A stretch of 28,119 nt of DNA from Reticulitermes lucifugus. Taxonomy: Eukaryota > Arthropoda > Insecta > Blattodea > Rhinotermitidae. The notes under the pieces were generated by a model. That model did not search any database. It was given only the letters and a program-made list of their open reading frames with translations, and was not told the DNA's origin. Position 1 is the first letter of the stretch. The number at the start of each line of letters is the position of its first letter. The position numbers and the translations under genes are program-made. Shown in pieces: positions 9,194 through 17,884 of the stretch. The stretch is from contig JAKCWW010006528.1 in the NCBI GenBank assembly GCA_026260175.1, positions 4,098 to 32,216 on the forward strand. The letters are read 5' to 3'.

Positions 9194-9343
9194 ACATTAA
9201 AAAGTCTTCATTTTGCCACACAGTGGATTTATGTGTTGTATCATCATTTACGTCAAACGTTTCTACTGACTGGCCCTAGTAATGTTTACAAACTGTTCTC
9301 TGTCAAGTACGCACAGAATATTTATATAACATTTAGAGGATTG
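9194..9343 (+). repeat. Diverged direct repeat Y, zinc-finger-like
   Basis: Second member of the X/Y/Z set. Block 1 (AAAAAGTCTTCATTTTGCC then ACACAGTGGATTTATGTG, 9199-9235) and block 2 (ACTGTTCTCTGTCAAG, 9292-9307) match X and Z. It ends ACATTTAGAGGATTG. Block 2 encodes TVLC where X has CVLC and Z has CVVC. The block spacing is 60 bp, about 18 bp shorter than in X and Z. In the frame of the open stretch 9233-9514 there is also TGPSNVYKLFSVKY, which recalls the TGEKPxCxxCxxxF pattern with Cys replaced by Tyr and Phe. The resemblance is suggestive, not proof. Confidence 0.45.
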
Positions 9344-9461
9344 TCAATCTTAAAAATGTTAAATAACCACTTAATATGCACAATTTTACCTATATATAAT
9401 ACCTTCAAGTTACACCAACATTTCAAGACACAAAGGCAACTACACAAGCGACCAGATGTTT

Positions 9462-9632
9462 CATTTAAAAACTCTTCATCCTGCCCCAACAGAGCATTCA
9501 TGTGTTTCGATTGATTAAGAAAAACACGCAACGAAAGTTTAAATAAACAGAATTGATTTTCTTTGTAGAGGGAACACAGTGCGTTGTGTGTGACACAGAA
9601 ACTGACTATTAAAATGTTATTTAAACGAATTC
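9462..9632 (+). repeat. Diverged direct repeat Z, zinc-finger-like
   Basis: Third member of the set, about 120 bp after Y. Block 1 is AAAAACTCTTCATCCTGCC then CAACAGAGCATTCATGTG (9468-9504). Block 2 is TGCGTTGTGTGTGAC (9580-9594), encoding CVVCD, 77 bp after the block 1 Cys. The FMCFD at the end of block 1 is followed by TGA at 9512, exactly where a C-x2-C pair would need a second Cys codon (TGT to TGA is one change). Just upstream, KLHQHFKTQ has the L-x2-H spacing of a finger, with Gln where the last His would be. The copy ends GTTATTTAAACGAATTC, like Y. Confidence 0.45.
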
Positions 9633-9784
9633 AGGTGTCGAAAATTTGTACCATCTCCACGAGTGTAACGTTGACATAATCAGAAGTCGCAGTGTCTGTA
9701 AAAGAGACGTACTGTGCGTAAAATTAGAAGGGTTAAAACCCAGAGAAGCCGGCCGGCGCTTAACGGTCGAGCAGAAAAAACACC

Positions 9785-10015
9785 CTATAGAACTCCATTA
9801 TTTATAACCGTGCTGGAACCTGGACCGTGCTGGACCCTCTCCCGAGCCAGACCAATACAGTCCACTCTCTTACGCATTATCTCATTGGCATTCATTGTAA
9901 CAGCAACAATATCCTCCCATCTGTACATAGGTCTCCCGATGGGCCGCTTCCCTTCGGGTTTTACGACTAGAACTCTGTATGCATTTCTCATTTCCCTTGT
10001 GCGTGTTATATATCC
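9785..10015 (-). pseudogene. LINE polymerase C-terminal relic 1
   Basis: The minus-strand frame reads RNAYRVLV, then KPEGKRPIGRP, then YRWEDIV, ending DCIGLARERVQ. This is the C-terminal tail seen in many arthropod non-LTR retrotransposon polymerases, typically [K/R]P.GKRP.GRPR.RWEDN followed by W..LAQDR. The frame opens after a stop at 10016-10018, which cuts off the reverse-transcriptase core; no catalytic motif is present. Only about 75 codons remain and the 3' end is not preserved. A second tail of the same general type lies about 1 kb upstream on the same strand. Dead fragment. Confidence 0.7.
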
Positions 10016-10061
10016 CTACCATTTCCTTATCCTTGATTTTGTTATGCAAACATTACTGAGA

Positions 10062-10112
10062 TATATATTAGGCCAAGACGGAGCCTTAGGCACAACCTGT
10101 AAGGCCACGGAG
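10062..10112. repeat. Dispersed fragment shared with 22046-22092
   Basis: ATATTAGGCCAAGACGGAGC and TAAGGCCACGG align with ATATTAGGCAAGGCTGGAGC and TAAGGCCAAGC in the copy at 22 kb, with similar spacing. The identity of the parent element is unknown. At 22 kb it is fused to the 3' side of a SINE-B copy; here it stands alone beside a LINE tail. Confidence 0.4.
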
Positions 10113-10354
10113 GATGAGGGAGGCATGCTGCATGCAAGGGAGACATGAGAATTGTATTTTATGTGAGATTTGTGGTTTACACAACGTTCATTTTGAGGAT
10201 TCAGATCTTTTGGGCTATTACACCGAGTAGCAGTGTTACTGACTCCCGACATTTCGAAGAAACGTTCCGCCTTTATCTTCAAGATTTGAAAAGTCGTATT
10301 AGTTTCTTCTAAACGTCGGAAATCAGTAACCATATCACTCAGGGTAACAAACAT

Positions 10355-10940
10355 GGCAACCTAAATCTGCAACTAAAATATAGTTGAGGATATATCTGAA
10401 GGAAAGTGAACACTTGAGAGTTCTAGATGTAAAAGGCAATATTATATAACAAACCTTGGAGAAATAATGTGTAATTTTAAGAAATTAAGTGACTCATATT
10501 ACGGTTGTTGTGAACACAGTAATAAAACAGATGTCTGTATGAGGCGAGGTATTCCTCAACAAAGCAGCTCTTAGCTTCTGAAGAATGACTAGGCTCCGTA
10601 AACCATCAGAACTGTGGCTTGTTCTCGCCTCTCCCCATGATGCAGCGAATTAGAATGCGATCGGTACAAGCGTCTGTACATGCCACAGAATAAAGCATTG
10701 TGATTCTTTCACCACCCATGCTGATAACGCCAAGGCAATGGCTACTGGACACGCAACCTGAGGTACACTCCGGTCACGTAACCAGACCGAAGCCTGTGTG
10801 CACACACACATACAAACACCCGATTCTATGCCAGATAAGGAATACAGTGCTCCCTTCCGCTCAGTCCTTCATCATTATTAATCATCAATATCACCATCAT
10901 CACCACCATCTACAAGGCTTAGAGCCGCTGGTCTGCTCGA
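10355..10940. other. Unannotated stretch with a CAT-rich run
   Basis: The only structure seen is an imperfect CAT/CAC triplet run at about 10868-10911. No gene is supported. Confidence 0.5.
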
Positions 10941-10944
10941 AACA

Positions 10945-11078
10945 CATTTTCTATGTGAATTGAACATTCCATCTACATGGAGGTCTTCCTCGTTGTCTCC
11001 TTCCTGGAGGCACGTAGTTCAGCTTTTTCCGTGGAATTCTCTCTGTGTCATTCTTGTCACATGCCCTAAATATTATTT
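10945..11078 (-). pseudogene. LINE polymerase C-terminal relic 2
   Basis: Minus strand: YLGHVTRM (about 11048-11072), then after a one-base frame change ERIPRKKLNYVPPG, RRQRGRP and CRW (down to about 10970). This matches the usual order in LINE polymerase tails: (W/Y)xGHVxRM, then R.PRK.L, then G.R..GRP..RW. A stop interrupts the first frame (in GKS*) and another follows VQFT. No catalytic region is preserved. It differs in sequence from relic 1, so it comes from a different LINE lineage or a distant copy. Such LINEs could have supplied enzymes for the local SINEs. Confidence 0.65.
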
Positions 11079-11280
11079 CAGTATTATTTTACTTTCTGTG
11101 TTAAGCTGTGTAGGTTTACACTTCATTTTTCTCTTACAAAACGGTTCCTTTTCTCGTCTATTGTGCAGCAAAACGCCACTGGTCCCAATAAATCCGACTC
11201 TGCCTATACAATTCTTTTAAGTTACTTTTCGGTTGAGACAAACATTCACTGCCCTACAGCAGAGATGGAACTGCTTGTTC

Positions 11281-11538
11281 TTTTTTTTTTAATGGTGCAA
11301 CAGCCCCTAGAGGGCCAGGGCCTCTTCATTATCAAGGCCTCACGATCACACTCAGACACATCACACTCGGTAGGACTCCTCTGGACGAGTGATCAGCCTG
11401 ACGCAGAGACCTCTACCTAATACACAACACTAACAAGAGACAGACATCCATGACCCCGGCGGGATTCGAACCTGCAATACCAGCAAGCGAGCGGCCGCAG
11501 ACCCTCGCCTTAGACGGAGCGGCCACTGGGATCGGCCG
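11281..11538 (-). mobile_element. SINE-A copy
   Basis: Antisense SINE-A with its tail as T10 at 11282-11291, then GGTGCAACAGCCCCTAG, AAGGCCTCACGATCACAC, GGTAGGACTCCTCTGGACG and CAAGAGACAGACATCC. It ends in a tRNA-like head: a B-box-like GGTTCGAATCCC (plus GGGATTCGAACC, 11461-11472) and GCCTTAGACGG (11508-11518). It is nearly full length at about 258 bp. No clear target duplication was found. Confidence 0.85.
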
Positions 11539-12065
11539 GCACTGCCAGTACTTTCTAGAATTCCATTTATAGACCTAATTGTTTTTGCGATTTGCAAATT
11601 AAGTTCTCTTAATTGTACCACGTAACTATCAAATCTATGCAATTCATCGCCGTTAATAAAAATAAAACTAATACCCTTAATTCGGACGTGAAAATTTGAG
11701 AGTGTTTCAGAATAAAGTGCTTGACGTATTTGGACTAAGAATGAGAATGTACGAGTAATAAGGGAAAGAAAGAGCTAGATAACGGCGAGCAACACAATTT
11801 CTATCCATCGCATGATATTTGTTAGGTTATTAAATACAAGAGCCAGAGATGTGAGAAACATGTAGCGCAAGTATTCCTAGTTACTGTATTACTTAAGGCT
11901 ACATTACTTAAAGATGTCCAAATGAAATGTCAGATCTCTTGAACTTTACTGTTAAGACTGTTCACTGCTTAAAGTTATCGTGAAATTTTGACTGAATTAA
12001 AAGGAAATGAAAATAACCGGGAGTTACTTTGTTAGTAATGGGAAAAGATAATTGTTAGCAAAGTA
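11539..12065. other. Unannotated AT-rich stretch
   Basis: No gene was recognised. It contains GAAACATGTAGC at 11855-11866, identical to a 12-mer in the hammerhead-like copy at 25.8 kb. Confidence 0.5.
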
Positions 12066-12370
12066 AAAAGGTAAAGCAATCCCTGTACAGGCCTGGACAG
12101 GCCATGTGGGTTCCAGGAGGTCGAGGCTCCCAGAATTTCTAGACAATCGGCACATGAAGGTGGTAAGGTTGTAAGCCCTAAACACCGGCCGCCGTTACCC
12201 CCCAGGAAATATTCCTGGTGCTCATTTCTGTTAGAGGCTGAGTCGCCCCTGGGCCATAGTGCGGCCGGAAGGATTATGCCAATGTACAATTCCAATGACA
12301 CCATCGGGAATCGAACCCGCGACCTTCCGGCTTGTAGCGCAGTGCCTCAACCAACTGCGCCACCGCCACC
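12066..12370 (-). mobile_element. SINE-C copy with tRNA-like head
   Basis: A minus-strand, 305-bp tRNA-headed SINE. Its head (about 12300-12370) carries an A-box TGGCGCAGTTGG (plus-strand 12351-12362) and a B-box-like GGGTTCGATTCCC (12306-12318), with normal tRNA spacing and a near-complete tRNA outline. The body includes blocks whose minus-strand translation reads GLTTLPPSCADCLEI, a peptide I remember from spurious cockroach gene models. Its 3' tail (GGTAAAGCAATCCCTGT, 12070-12086) matches the SINE-B tail at 17889-17905 at 16 of 17 positions. No target duplication was found. Confidence 0.8.
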
Positions 12371-12822
12371 ATATACAAAATCGGCGATGTACTGCAACAG
12401 GATGTCTCGATTCCGAGTTATGCTACATTACAGTATTGAAATCTGTGTTTGTTATCGGTAAAGTGCGACGGCAGGTAATTATGTGTCAGTGTTAACTGTC
12501 AACTCTGCTATATTTCACAGCACACTGCTCTCTCGACACTGAGTTGCACGACCTTTAACTGCAACAGACACGTACGCCACGAGTTTCCCTGAATCCGTCA
12601 CTGCAAGGCGTCAGTCTGAGTCTATTCAAGCTGAAATGTACACTACTAGCACTGGAAGCTGCATGCATACGTAAGCAAGCGCTGGTCACTCAAAGCCCCT
12701 GTTCCGACAATACAGCCACCCTTCTGCGCAGAAATTGTTTGTCTTTCAAGCTGGGGTCCGTGAGAACAGGCTGGCTAGTTCATGTTTACGTCAAAATGAC
12801 GTAACAATAAAGGGAAACCAAC

Positions 12823-12910
12823 CGCCGCGGTGCAATGCGGTGGGGCGGGGGGAAGGGGACCATTTCTGCTTCGTATCCGGAAGGTCCACGGTTCCAACCT
12901 TGTCTCGAAC
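12823..12910 (+). repeat. Degenerate tRNA-like SINE head
   Basis: CTTCGTATCCGGAAGGTCC followed by ACGGTTCCAACC (about 12889-12900) resembles an anticodon arm, variable loop and B-box of a tRNA-derived SINE. The A-box region is replaced by a G-rich run. No clear body follows. Confidence 0.35.
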
Positions 12911-14009
12911 ATCGGTTTCCTGAGGTTTATCGTAGTTTTCTTAATCTCTCAAGAAAGATGGTCAAACAATCAGTCAGTCCTGTTTAGGGAAATAATCACC
13001 GTTTATTCTGAGGATCATACGAAATACACAACTACAGCCTGTGCGAAAAATTCAGAGTATTTTAACGTTAAAAAATGTGGTATATATATATATATTAACC
13101 AATGTGATTCACAGAGTTAGGTGTTTGTTTTGGAGAAAGGAACTCATAACGAACAAATTCCTGTGACATAATAACAGCAAATGAGGATGAGTACAATTTT
13201 GATTTTTTCTGTTTTTCGGCCTCCGACAATACGGATGTGTCTGTTGCAGATTTTGACATTTTGTTTCGTAACTATTCTGCAAGACGCACATTCTAAGACG
13301 TCATTTGTTTACTTCAACGTACTTTTTCTCCATCAGTCTGGCGAGGTCTAAGAAGCTAAAGATGTTTCTTCTCCGACCGGTTTTTTTAAAAACACTGTGC
13401 CAGTACAAACACCTCAAAACAAAATTAATCTAAACCCCGAATGCGTTCACAAGTCATCAAGGACAGGCGCAAGGAAAATGTACAGAATCATCAGCCTGGC
13501 TATTTACATATTGGCACTCGTATTACTGGAAGTTTTAATAAGATGCACGTTAACACTACCCTCATATCTCATATACACCAAAATAATTCCACATTAAAAC
13601 TTTCTATGAATTTCTTATTTCCATATCACATACACGGCTGTGTACTTTACCTTTCTTACAAACAGATATATATATTAACCGACTTGCATAAACCATAAAA
13701 TTCCACATTATGACATCGATTTCGAAATACGATCGCATCTCTGATCGAATAAAGGACCGTGGCGTGGGCGGCAAATTCGGTCGCTCTCGTGCTGTGACAA
13801 TGTTCGGTCCAAAGCGCTAGGTCTCACGATGAAAAGAAGGTTGGGTATATGAACTGAATAACGCGCGTACTTATATCATTACCTTAAGATTTTTCCGGAG
13901 TTTCTTAATCCTAGGAGGTACTACTTTGGATTCTTGTGCTGGGGTACAGGCGAAGAAGACACGATGACAAAACCCTTATGACGAGATATGCGGTGATGAA
14001 TAAATACAC
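12911..14009. other. Unannotated AT-rich stretch
   Basis: No gene was recognised. There are short TA tracts near 13080 and 13664, each ending TATATATATTAACC. Confidence 0.5.
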
Positions 14010-14011
14010 CC

Positions 14012-14078
14012 CACATACGGGAATCGAAGCCGTGATTCAAGTGATTTATGGGCATATGAACCATGCGAGCCCCAACCA
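14012..14078 (-). repeat. Degenerate tRNA-like head
   Basis: On the minus strand, TGGGGCTCGCATGG (A-box-like) is followed by GGCTTCGATTCCC (B-box-like, plus GGGAATCGAAGCC at 14022-14034). The whole is about 65 bp, near tRNA length. No second copy or tail was found. Confidence 0.35.
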
Positions 14079-14324
14079 ATACACTTAATATGAAAGGCAC
14101 TATAAAACTGTGAAGCCTAAATATAATTTTCTGCGATTACATTCAGTTTTTCTGTTTCAAATCCCGCACAACTGCATCAAGTATGCAGTTCGAAAGGTCA
14201 GCGTAAGCTGCCATATTTCTTCCACGATACATAATCCTGTACGGTCCGATCAGACGGTGCATTATGACCACAATCCCTCGATATAAGCACAAGGCACTGG
14301 CTGGCGATGGCTTCTCCGAACACA

Positions 14325-14435
14325 CTTTAGGCAACAGTGTACTTAACTCGCTTTAGGCAACAGTGTACTTAACTCGCTTTAGGCAACAGTGTACTTAACT
14401 CGCTTTAGGTAACAATGTACTTAACTCGCTTTAGG
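14325..14435 (+). repeat. 26-bp minisatellite, about 4.3 units
   Basis: Units start at 14325, 14351, 14377 and 14403, with a partial fifth at 14429. Each begins CTTTAGGCAACAGTG and ends CTTAACTCG. The first three are identical; the fourth carries two transitions (GGTAACAATG). There are no spacers, so it is a tandem repeat and not a CRISPR-like array. The homogeneity implies recent expansion. Confidence 0.95.
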
Positions 14436-14700
14436 AGGCAACAGAACGAAGTCCTTCGTTTTCGATTACACTGGTAAATGGCATCACTAGGCCTGAGGTA
14501 CCAAGACAAACTTTTACATCATTTCCTCACAGGCAAAGAGTCATTAGAGACGGAAATTAATTAACTGCATCAGTAACAACATGAAATATTCTGTTAGCAG
14601 AATTTTACTGAGGTAAAGAATGTTATCGAAACATTCTGTTTATTATATTTAACAACTGAACTATTATATTGCTGTGTACACTATAAAATATTTGATAATA
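14436..14700. other. Unannotated stretch
   Basis: No recognised structure. Confidence 0.5.
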
Positions 14701-14830
14701 CATGTTGTATTACATTTGACTCCTTGACGATGGCCTAGCTGGGCCGAAACATGTTGGATATACATATTAAAAGCAGCTGAGTTTTCCCCAACAACAGTGC
14801 AGCTCGTTGGTCCTTTAATTTTCATTGATT
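14701..14830 (+). repeat. Retroelement-like segment with hammerhead-like core, copy 1
   Basis: TTGACGA at 14724-14730, one T, a four-pair stem GGCC (14732-14735) with GGCC (14742-14745), then GAAAC (14746-14750) and ATGT. This order recalls the hammerhead core CUGANGA, stem II, GAAAC, short stem III. The first core C is T and one base is inserted before stem II, so activity is doubtful. About 48 bp downstream, CAACAGTGCAGCTCGTTGG aligns with AACACTGTGCATTTTGTTGG at the same offset in copy 2 (16.1 kb), so both belong to one dispersed family. Penelope-like retroelements are known to carry small hammerheads; membership here is inferred. Confidence 0.4.
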
Positions 14831-15597
14831 GAGTAAAAGATACGGCAGACATGCAAGATTGTATCAAACACATTCCCTTGCCACAAACCGAATCCCAGAA
14901 AACTATACCAAACTACACAAAGAGAGAAATTTTAAGAGAAAATAAATACGAAAAGGTAAAAACTTATGGTGAGATGTGTAACTGAAGGTGAGGGATAGAT
15001 ATTACGATATATATTACAGATACAGGTTGCAAAAGTGGTAGTATGGCAGAATCGTGTCCAATAGCGTGCGTTGGTATTGTCAATGTTGAAACTTCCTGTT
15101 ATACTACAAGATTGGTTAATTCATTACTATCACGAACTTACAAATTTTCAGGGATCTATATTGAATTCAGTTTTAAAATGCCAATATCAATTAAAAATTC
15201 GTCTAGGACCGTATCTGAAACGTTGAAGGATTTAAAAATACAACAGATTAATTTTATATAGTGGCAAAAAATGCTGCCAATTCATTAAATCGTTATAAGG
15301 AAGATCTCATACGGAAACTGCATCCAGCGCCCTGCCAGGCTGAAACCAGCACAACAGCTGCATTCGTTATGTTACAGCGTCTAGCTTCAGGAGTACAGTC
15401 TTCACTTTATGACATTTAAAGTAGCAGAAAATTTCCCTGCCTTGTTTTATTATGAGTCACTTTGTAATTCCGGCAAAAATTTGCATTTAAATAAAATCTC
15501 TGGAAGTGGGAACAAAGTGCAAGAGGACAGAAATGAGGAACCGCCTGAACAGATTGTAAAAAATAACTTTGTGATGCGAAGCTTGGAAGCTGCTGTT
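14831..15597. other. Unannotated stretch
   Basis: No gene was recognised. The open frames at 15043-15261 and 15409-15678 carry no known motif; the second runs through the TAC repeat. Confidence 0.5.
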
Positions 15598-15620
15598 TAC
15601 TACTACTACTACTACTACTA
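15598..15620. repeat. TAC trinucleotide repeat
   Basis: About seven and a half perfect TAC units. Confidence 0.9.
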
Positions 15621-16111
15621 TGTCATACTTCACCGGACTAATTCATGGGGTTGCAGAATCAAAACATCCGTCGTATAAGGCAGGTTAAGTGGACGATTAT
15701 GAAGAATGAAACTATTAAATGAAGACCAGACGTTCCTTAACCACGCCCTGATTATTGCTAAAGAGCTGTCGATTAAATAAAATAGTTTCAGAAAAGTCGG
15801 GAGTTTGGTACACACAAAGCCCATTAAAAATGTAACAAGAAATTGTTGAAAAGAAACCACAGCAATAGTTAACCTTAATACTCGTAACTTGACACATTCT
15901 GGACCTACAGTTACGTTTACACTAAAATACTTGACTTGGTATATCAGCGATACAAACTACGCGGTGCTGCTACCTAGAGGGATTTTTCGATAAATGTGGA
16001 CGCTGCAGTACCGACTTAAGCATACCTTCCACTACTGCCACCTTCTGCTCCTATACTTTCAAATATACCTAGCGTAATCTTATTTCATGTTTCATGCATA
16101 TTACTTGAAGT

Positions 16112-16225
16112 GATTCTCCATGAAGATGATTCATAATGGATCGAAACATGTCGCGAGATATAATGTTTCAAATGTAAAGCCTATGTACTAAAACACTGTG
16201 CATTTTGTTGGATATTGTACTTTGT
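16112..16225 (+). repeat. Retroelement-like segment with hammerhead-like core, copy 2
   Basis: ATGAAGA (16120-16126), T, a small stem GAT(T)C with GGATC (16128-16142), GAAAC (16143-16147), then ATGTC. TCTC upstream (16115-16118) could pair with GAGA at 16155-16158 as a short stem I, as in a hammerhead that cleaves after GTC. The first core C is A. The downstream block AACACTGTGC (16192-16201) aligns with copy 1. It ends just before the SINE-A insertion. Confidence 0.4.
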
Positions 16226-16240
16226 CAATTAACGCACAGT

Positions 16241-16255
16241 ATGAATACTACTAAA
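16241..16255. repeat. Target-site duplication, left, 15 bp
   Basis: ATGAATACTACTAAA, exactly repeated at 16527-16541 after the SINE-A tail. Confidence 0.95.
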
Positions 16256-16526
16256 GCCGATCCCAGTGACCGTGCGGTCTAAGGTGTGGGTCTTCGGCCG
16301 CTCGCCTACTAGGATCGTGGGTTCGAATCCCACCGGGGGCATGGATGTNNNNNNNNNNNNNNNNNNNNNNNNNNNNNNNNNNNNNNNNNNNNNNNNNNNN
16401 NNNNNNNNNNNNNNNNNNNNNNNNNNNNNNNNNNNNNNNNNNNNNNNNNNNNNNNNNNNNNNNNNNNACCTCGACGAAACGAGGAGGCCCAGGCCCATAT
16501 AGGGCTGTCGAGCCATAGGGAAAAAA
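16256..16526 (+). mobile_element. SINE-A copy with perfect 15-bp target duplication, interrupted by gap
   Basis: Intact tRNA-like head: A-box-like TGACCGTGCGGT (16267-16278), GTCTAAGGTG and a B-box GGTTCGAATCC (about 16319-16329). After the gap it resumes at CGAAACGAGGAGGCCCAGGC and ends GAGCCATAGGGAAAAAAA. With the 119-nt gap counted, its length (271) matches the other SINE-A copies. The exact 15-bp target duplication fixes both ends and implies L1-type target-primed insertion. It is probably the youngest dated SINE here. Confidence 0.9.
16349..16467. other. Assembly gap of 119 N
   Basis: A run of N inside the SINE-A copy. Its length equals the missing SINE body, so the gap was probably sized from read pairs and reflects failure to resolve a high-copy repeat. 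Confidence 0.98.
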
Positions 16527-16541
16527 ATGAATACTACTAAA
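16527..16541. repeat. Target-site duplication, right, 15 bp
   Basis: Exact second copy of the 15-mer at 16241-16255. Confidence 0.95.
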
Positions 16542-17083
16542 TATACCTAACGTATATAAACGACAGAACACAAATAGAATATCAAACGTTACATTCTACT
16601 ATACAAGAGTGATGAGGCTTCGATGCATAGTGTTAATGGAATACAGAGCTACAACAGAAATGCTAAGAGATTCACTGAATTGTATTGCCCTGAAACAAAG
16701 CCGTAGAATGATCCAACGGACTGGAGCAGGAAGTGTTGAGAAGTATTATCCAAAGCTTGATGAATATCAGCATAATGTGATAAAATTTTGAAAGAGATAA
16801 GGCAGTGCAACAATCACTGATGGCGAAAGTGGGTGGCCCATCCGATTATTAACTGAAAGCAACGTTACTTAACGAGACGTGGCTCAAGCATGGAGATTCA
16901 TGATGGAAGCAGAATAAGCCGTAGAAAAGTACAAATCTTATTGAACCACAGCGAGCCCACACAACTCGCAAAGACTTCATTCAAATAAAACAAAAATCAA
17001 ATTCTTGTGTTCATATTCCTAAGTTTGACAAAACTCAGCAAGATATTGCTAAGTTTCGAAATTAACATCACTTTACTATTAAG
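16542..17083. other. Unannotated stretch
   Basis: The frame at 16609-16791 (plus, 60 codons) is unrecognised. Confidence 0.5.
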
Positions 17084-17515
17084 TCAATGAAGTGCGGTGA
17101 GTGGGAGGGACGGGTATATACCGCACCAACAGAACAGCGAATGGAGATTAACAGAACCGCCTGGCAACACTTGTTCCAGCTTTGCTAAGTTCCCTTGATA
17201 CTGTCGTAGCCCGCACAGCTCAATACGTACCATATTGAGCTCGGTTTTAGAAGAGGAGGAAAGCAAGACGACGACGAAGAGAATGAGAGATTCATGCGGG
17301 TTGCAAACTTCGGTTAAACTGTTTGACTTTGGACTTTGCGTTGCAGGAGAGTGGGATGCGACTAGTTGGAGGTTTATCTGTATCTCACAAGCAGGCGGGA
17401 GAAGAAGAGAGACATAGGTTATTCTAGGAGTGTATAAACAGACAGTGCGACACTGTACTGATAGGCTTCTGTGCTCCCCAGACCGCCCAAGATTAATCCT
17501 GGTGGCAGGACGCAA
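17084..17515 (-). other. Unrecognised 143-codon open frame
   Basis: One of the two longest open frames in the window, in a locally GC-richer stretch. The product would have a central hydrophobic and Ser-rich run (LILFVVVLLSSSS), no signal peptide at the start and no domain I can name. The opposite strand is also open at 17235-17417 (60 codons; EEEESKTTTKR near its start), so base composition may explain both. It could be part of an unlisted dispersed repeat, an exon fragment or chance. No promoter, splice or polyadenylation context was seen. Confidence 0.15.
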
Positions 17516-17881
17516 CCCCTTTCTCTCCTTTATCCCCCGAGTTTGGATAGAAGGCCAACACTAAGGCTTTAATTCCTTACACACTGATTCAGTTAGTTTT
17601 CATGGCTACGCTTTCTGTTAAGACAGTTCTCCTACGTTGCACGGAGATGCAATCTTCATCGTCAATTTAAGGATTAAACCCAGTGGTTTATTTATAACCA
17701 TTAAAACGTTCCTTCGTGAATTCAACACTTAATTAAAAAGTTTTTCAACATTAGTTTTTCCCTCATGGACCATAATTCACAATTCGCCTATGGACGCGAA
17801 TTCACTCCAGCCTTTCAACATGTCTACTCCACTTCTGAGGCCAAAAACATCTCATGCAATAATATTAAACTTTAAAAAAAC
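17516..17881. other. Unannotated stretch
   Basis: No recognised structure apart from a small hairpin around 17682-17703 (GTGGTTTA with TATAACCA). Confidence 0.5.
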
Positions 17882-17884
17882 GTG

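Noticed and set aside
9714-10148. Longest plus-strand open frame, 144 codons
   Set aside because: It is antisense to LINE relic 1 and runs into a dispersed-repeat fragment. Its product has no recognisable domain.
12032-12304. Minus-strand frame of 90 codons
   Set aside because: It is the body of SINE-C read through, not a protein gene.
12300-12370. A functional minus-strand tRNA gene
   Set aside because: Near-complete tRNA outline, but it is continuous with a 230-bp SINE body and tail.
14325-14435. CRISPR-like array
   Set aside because: Units are directly adjacent with no spacers, and the window is eukaryotic.
16229-16571. Two minus and one plus open frames across the N gap
   Set aside because: They span SINE-A and 119 unknown bases, so translation through the gap is meaningless.
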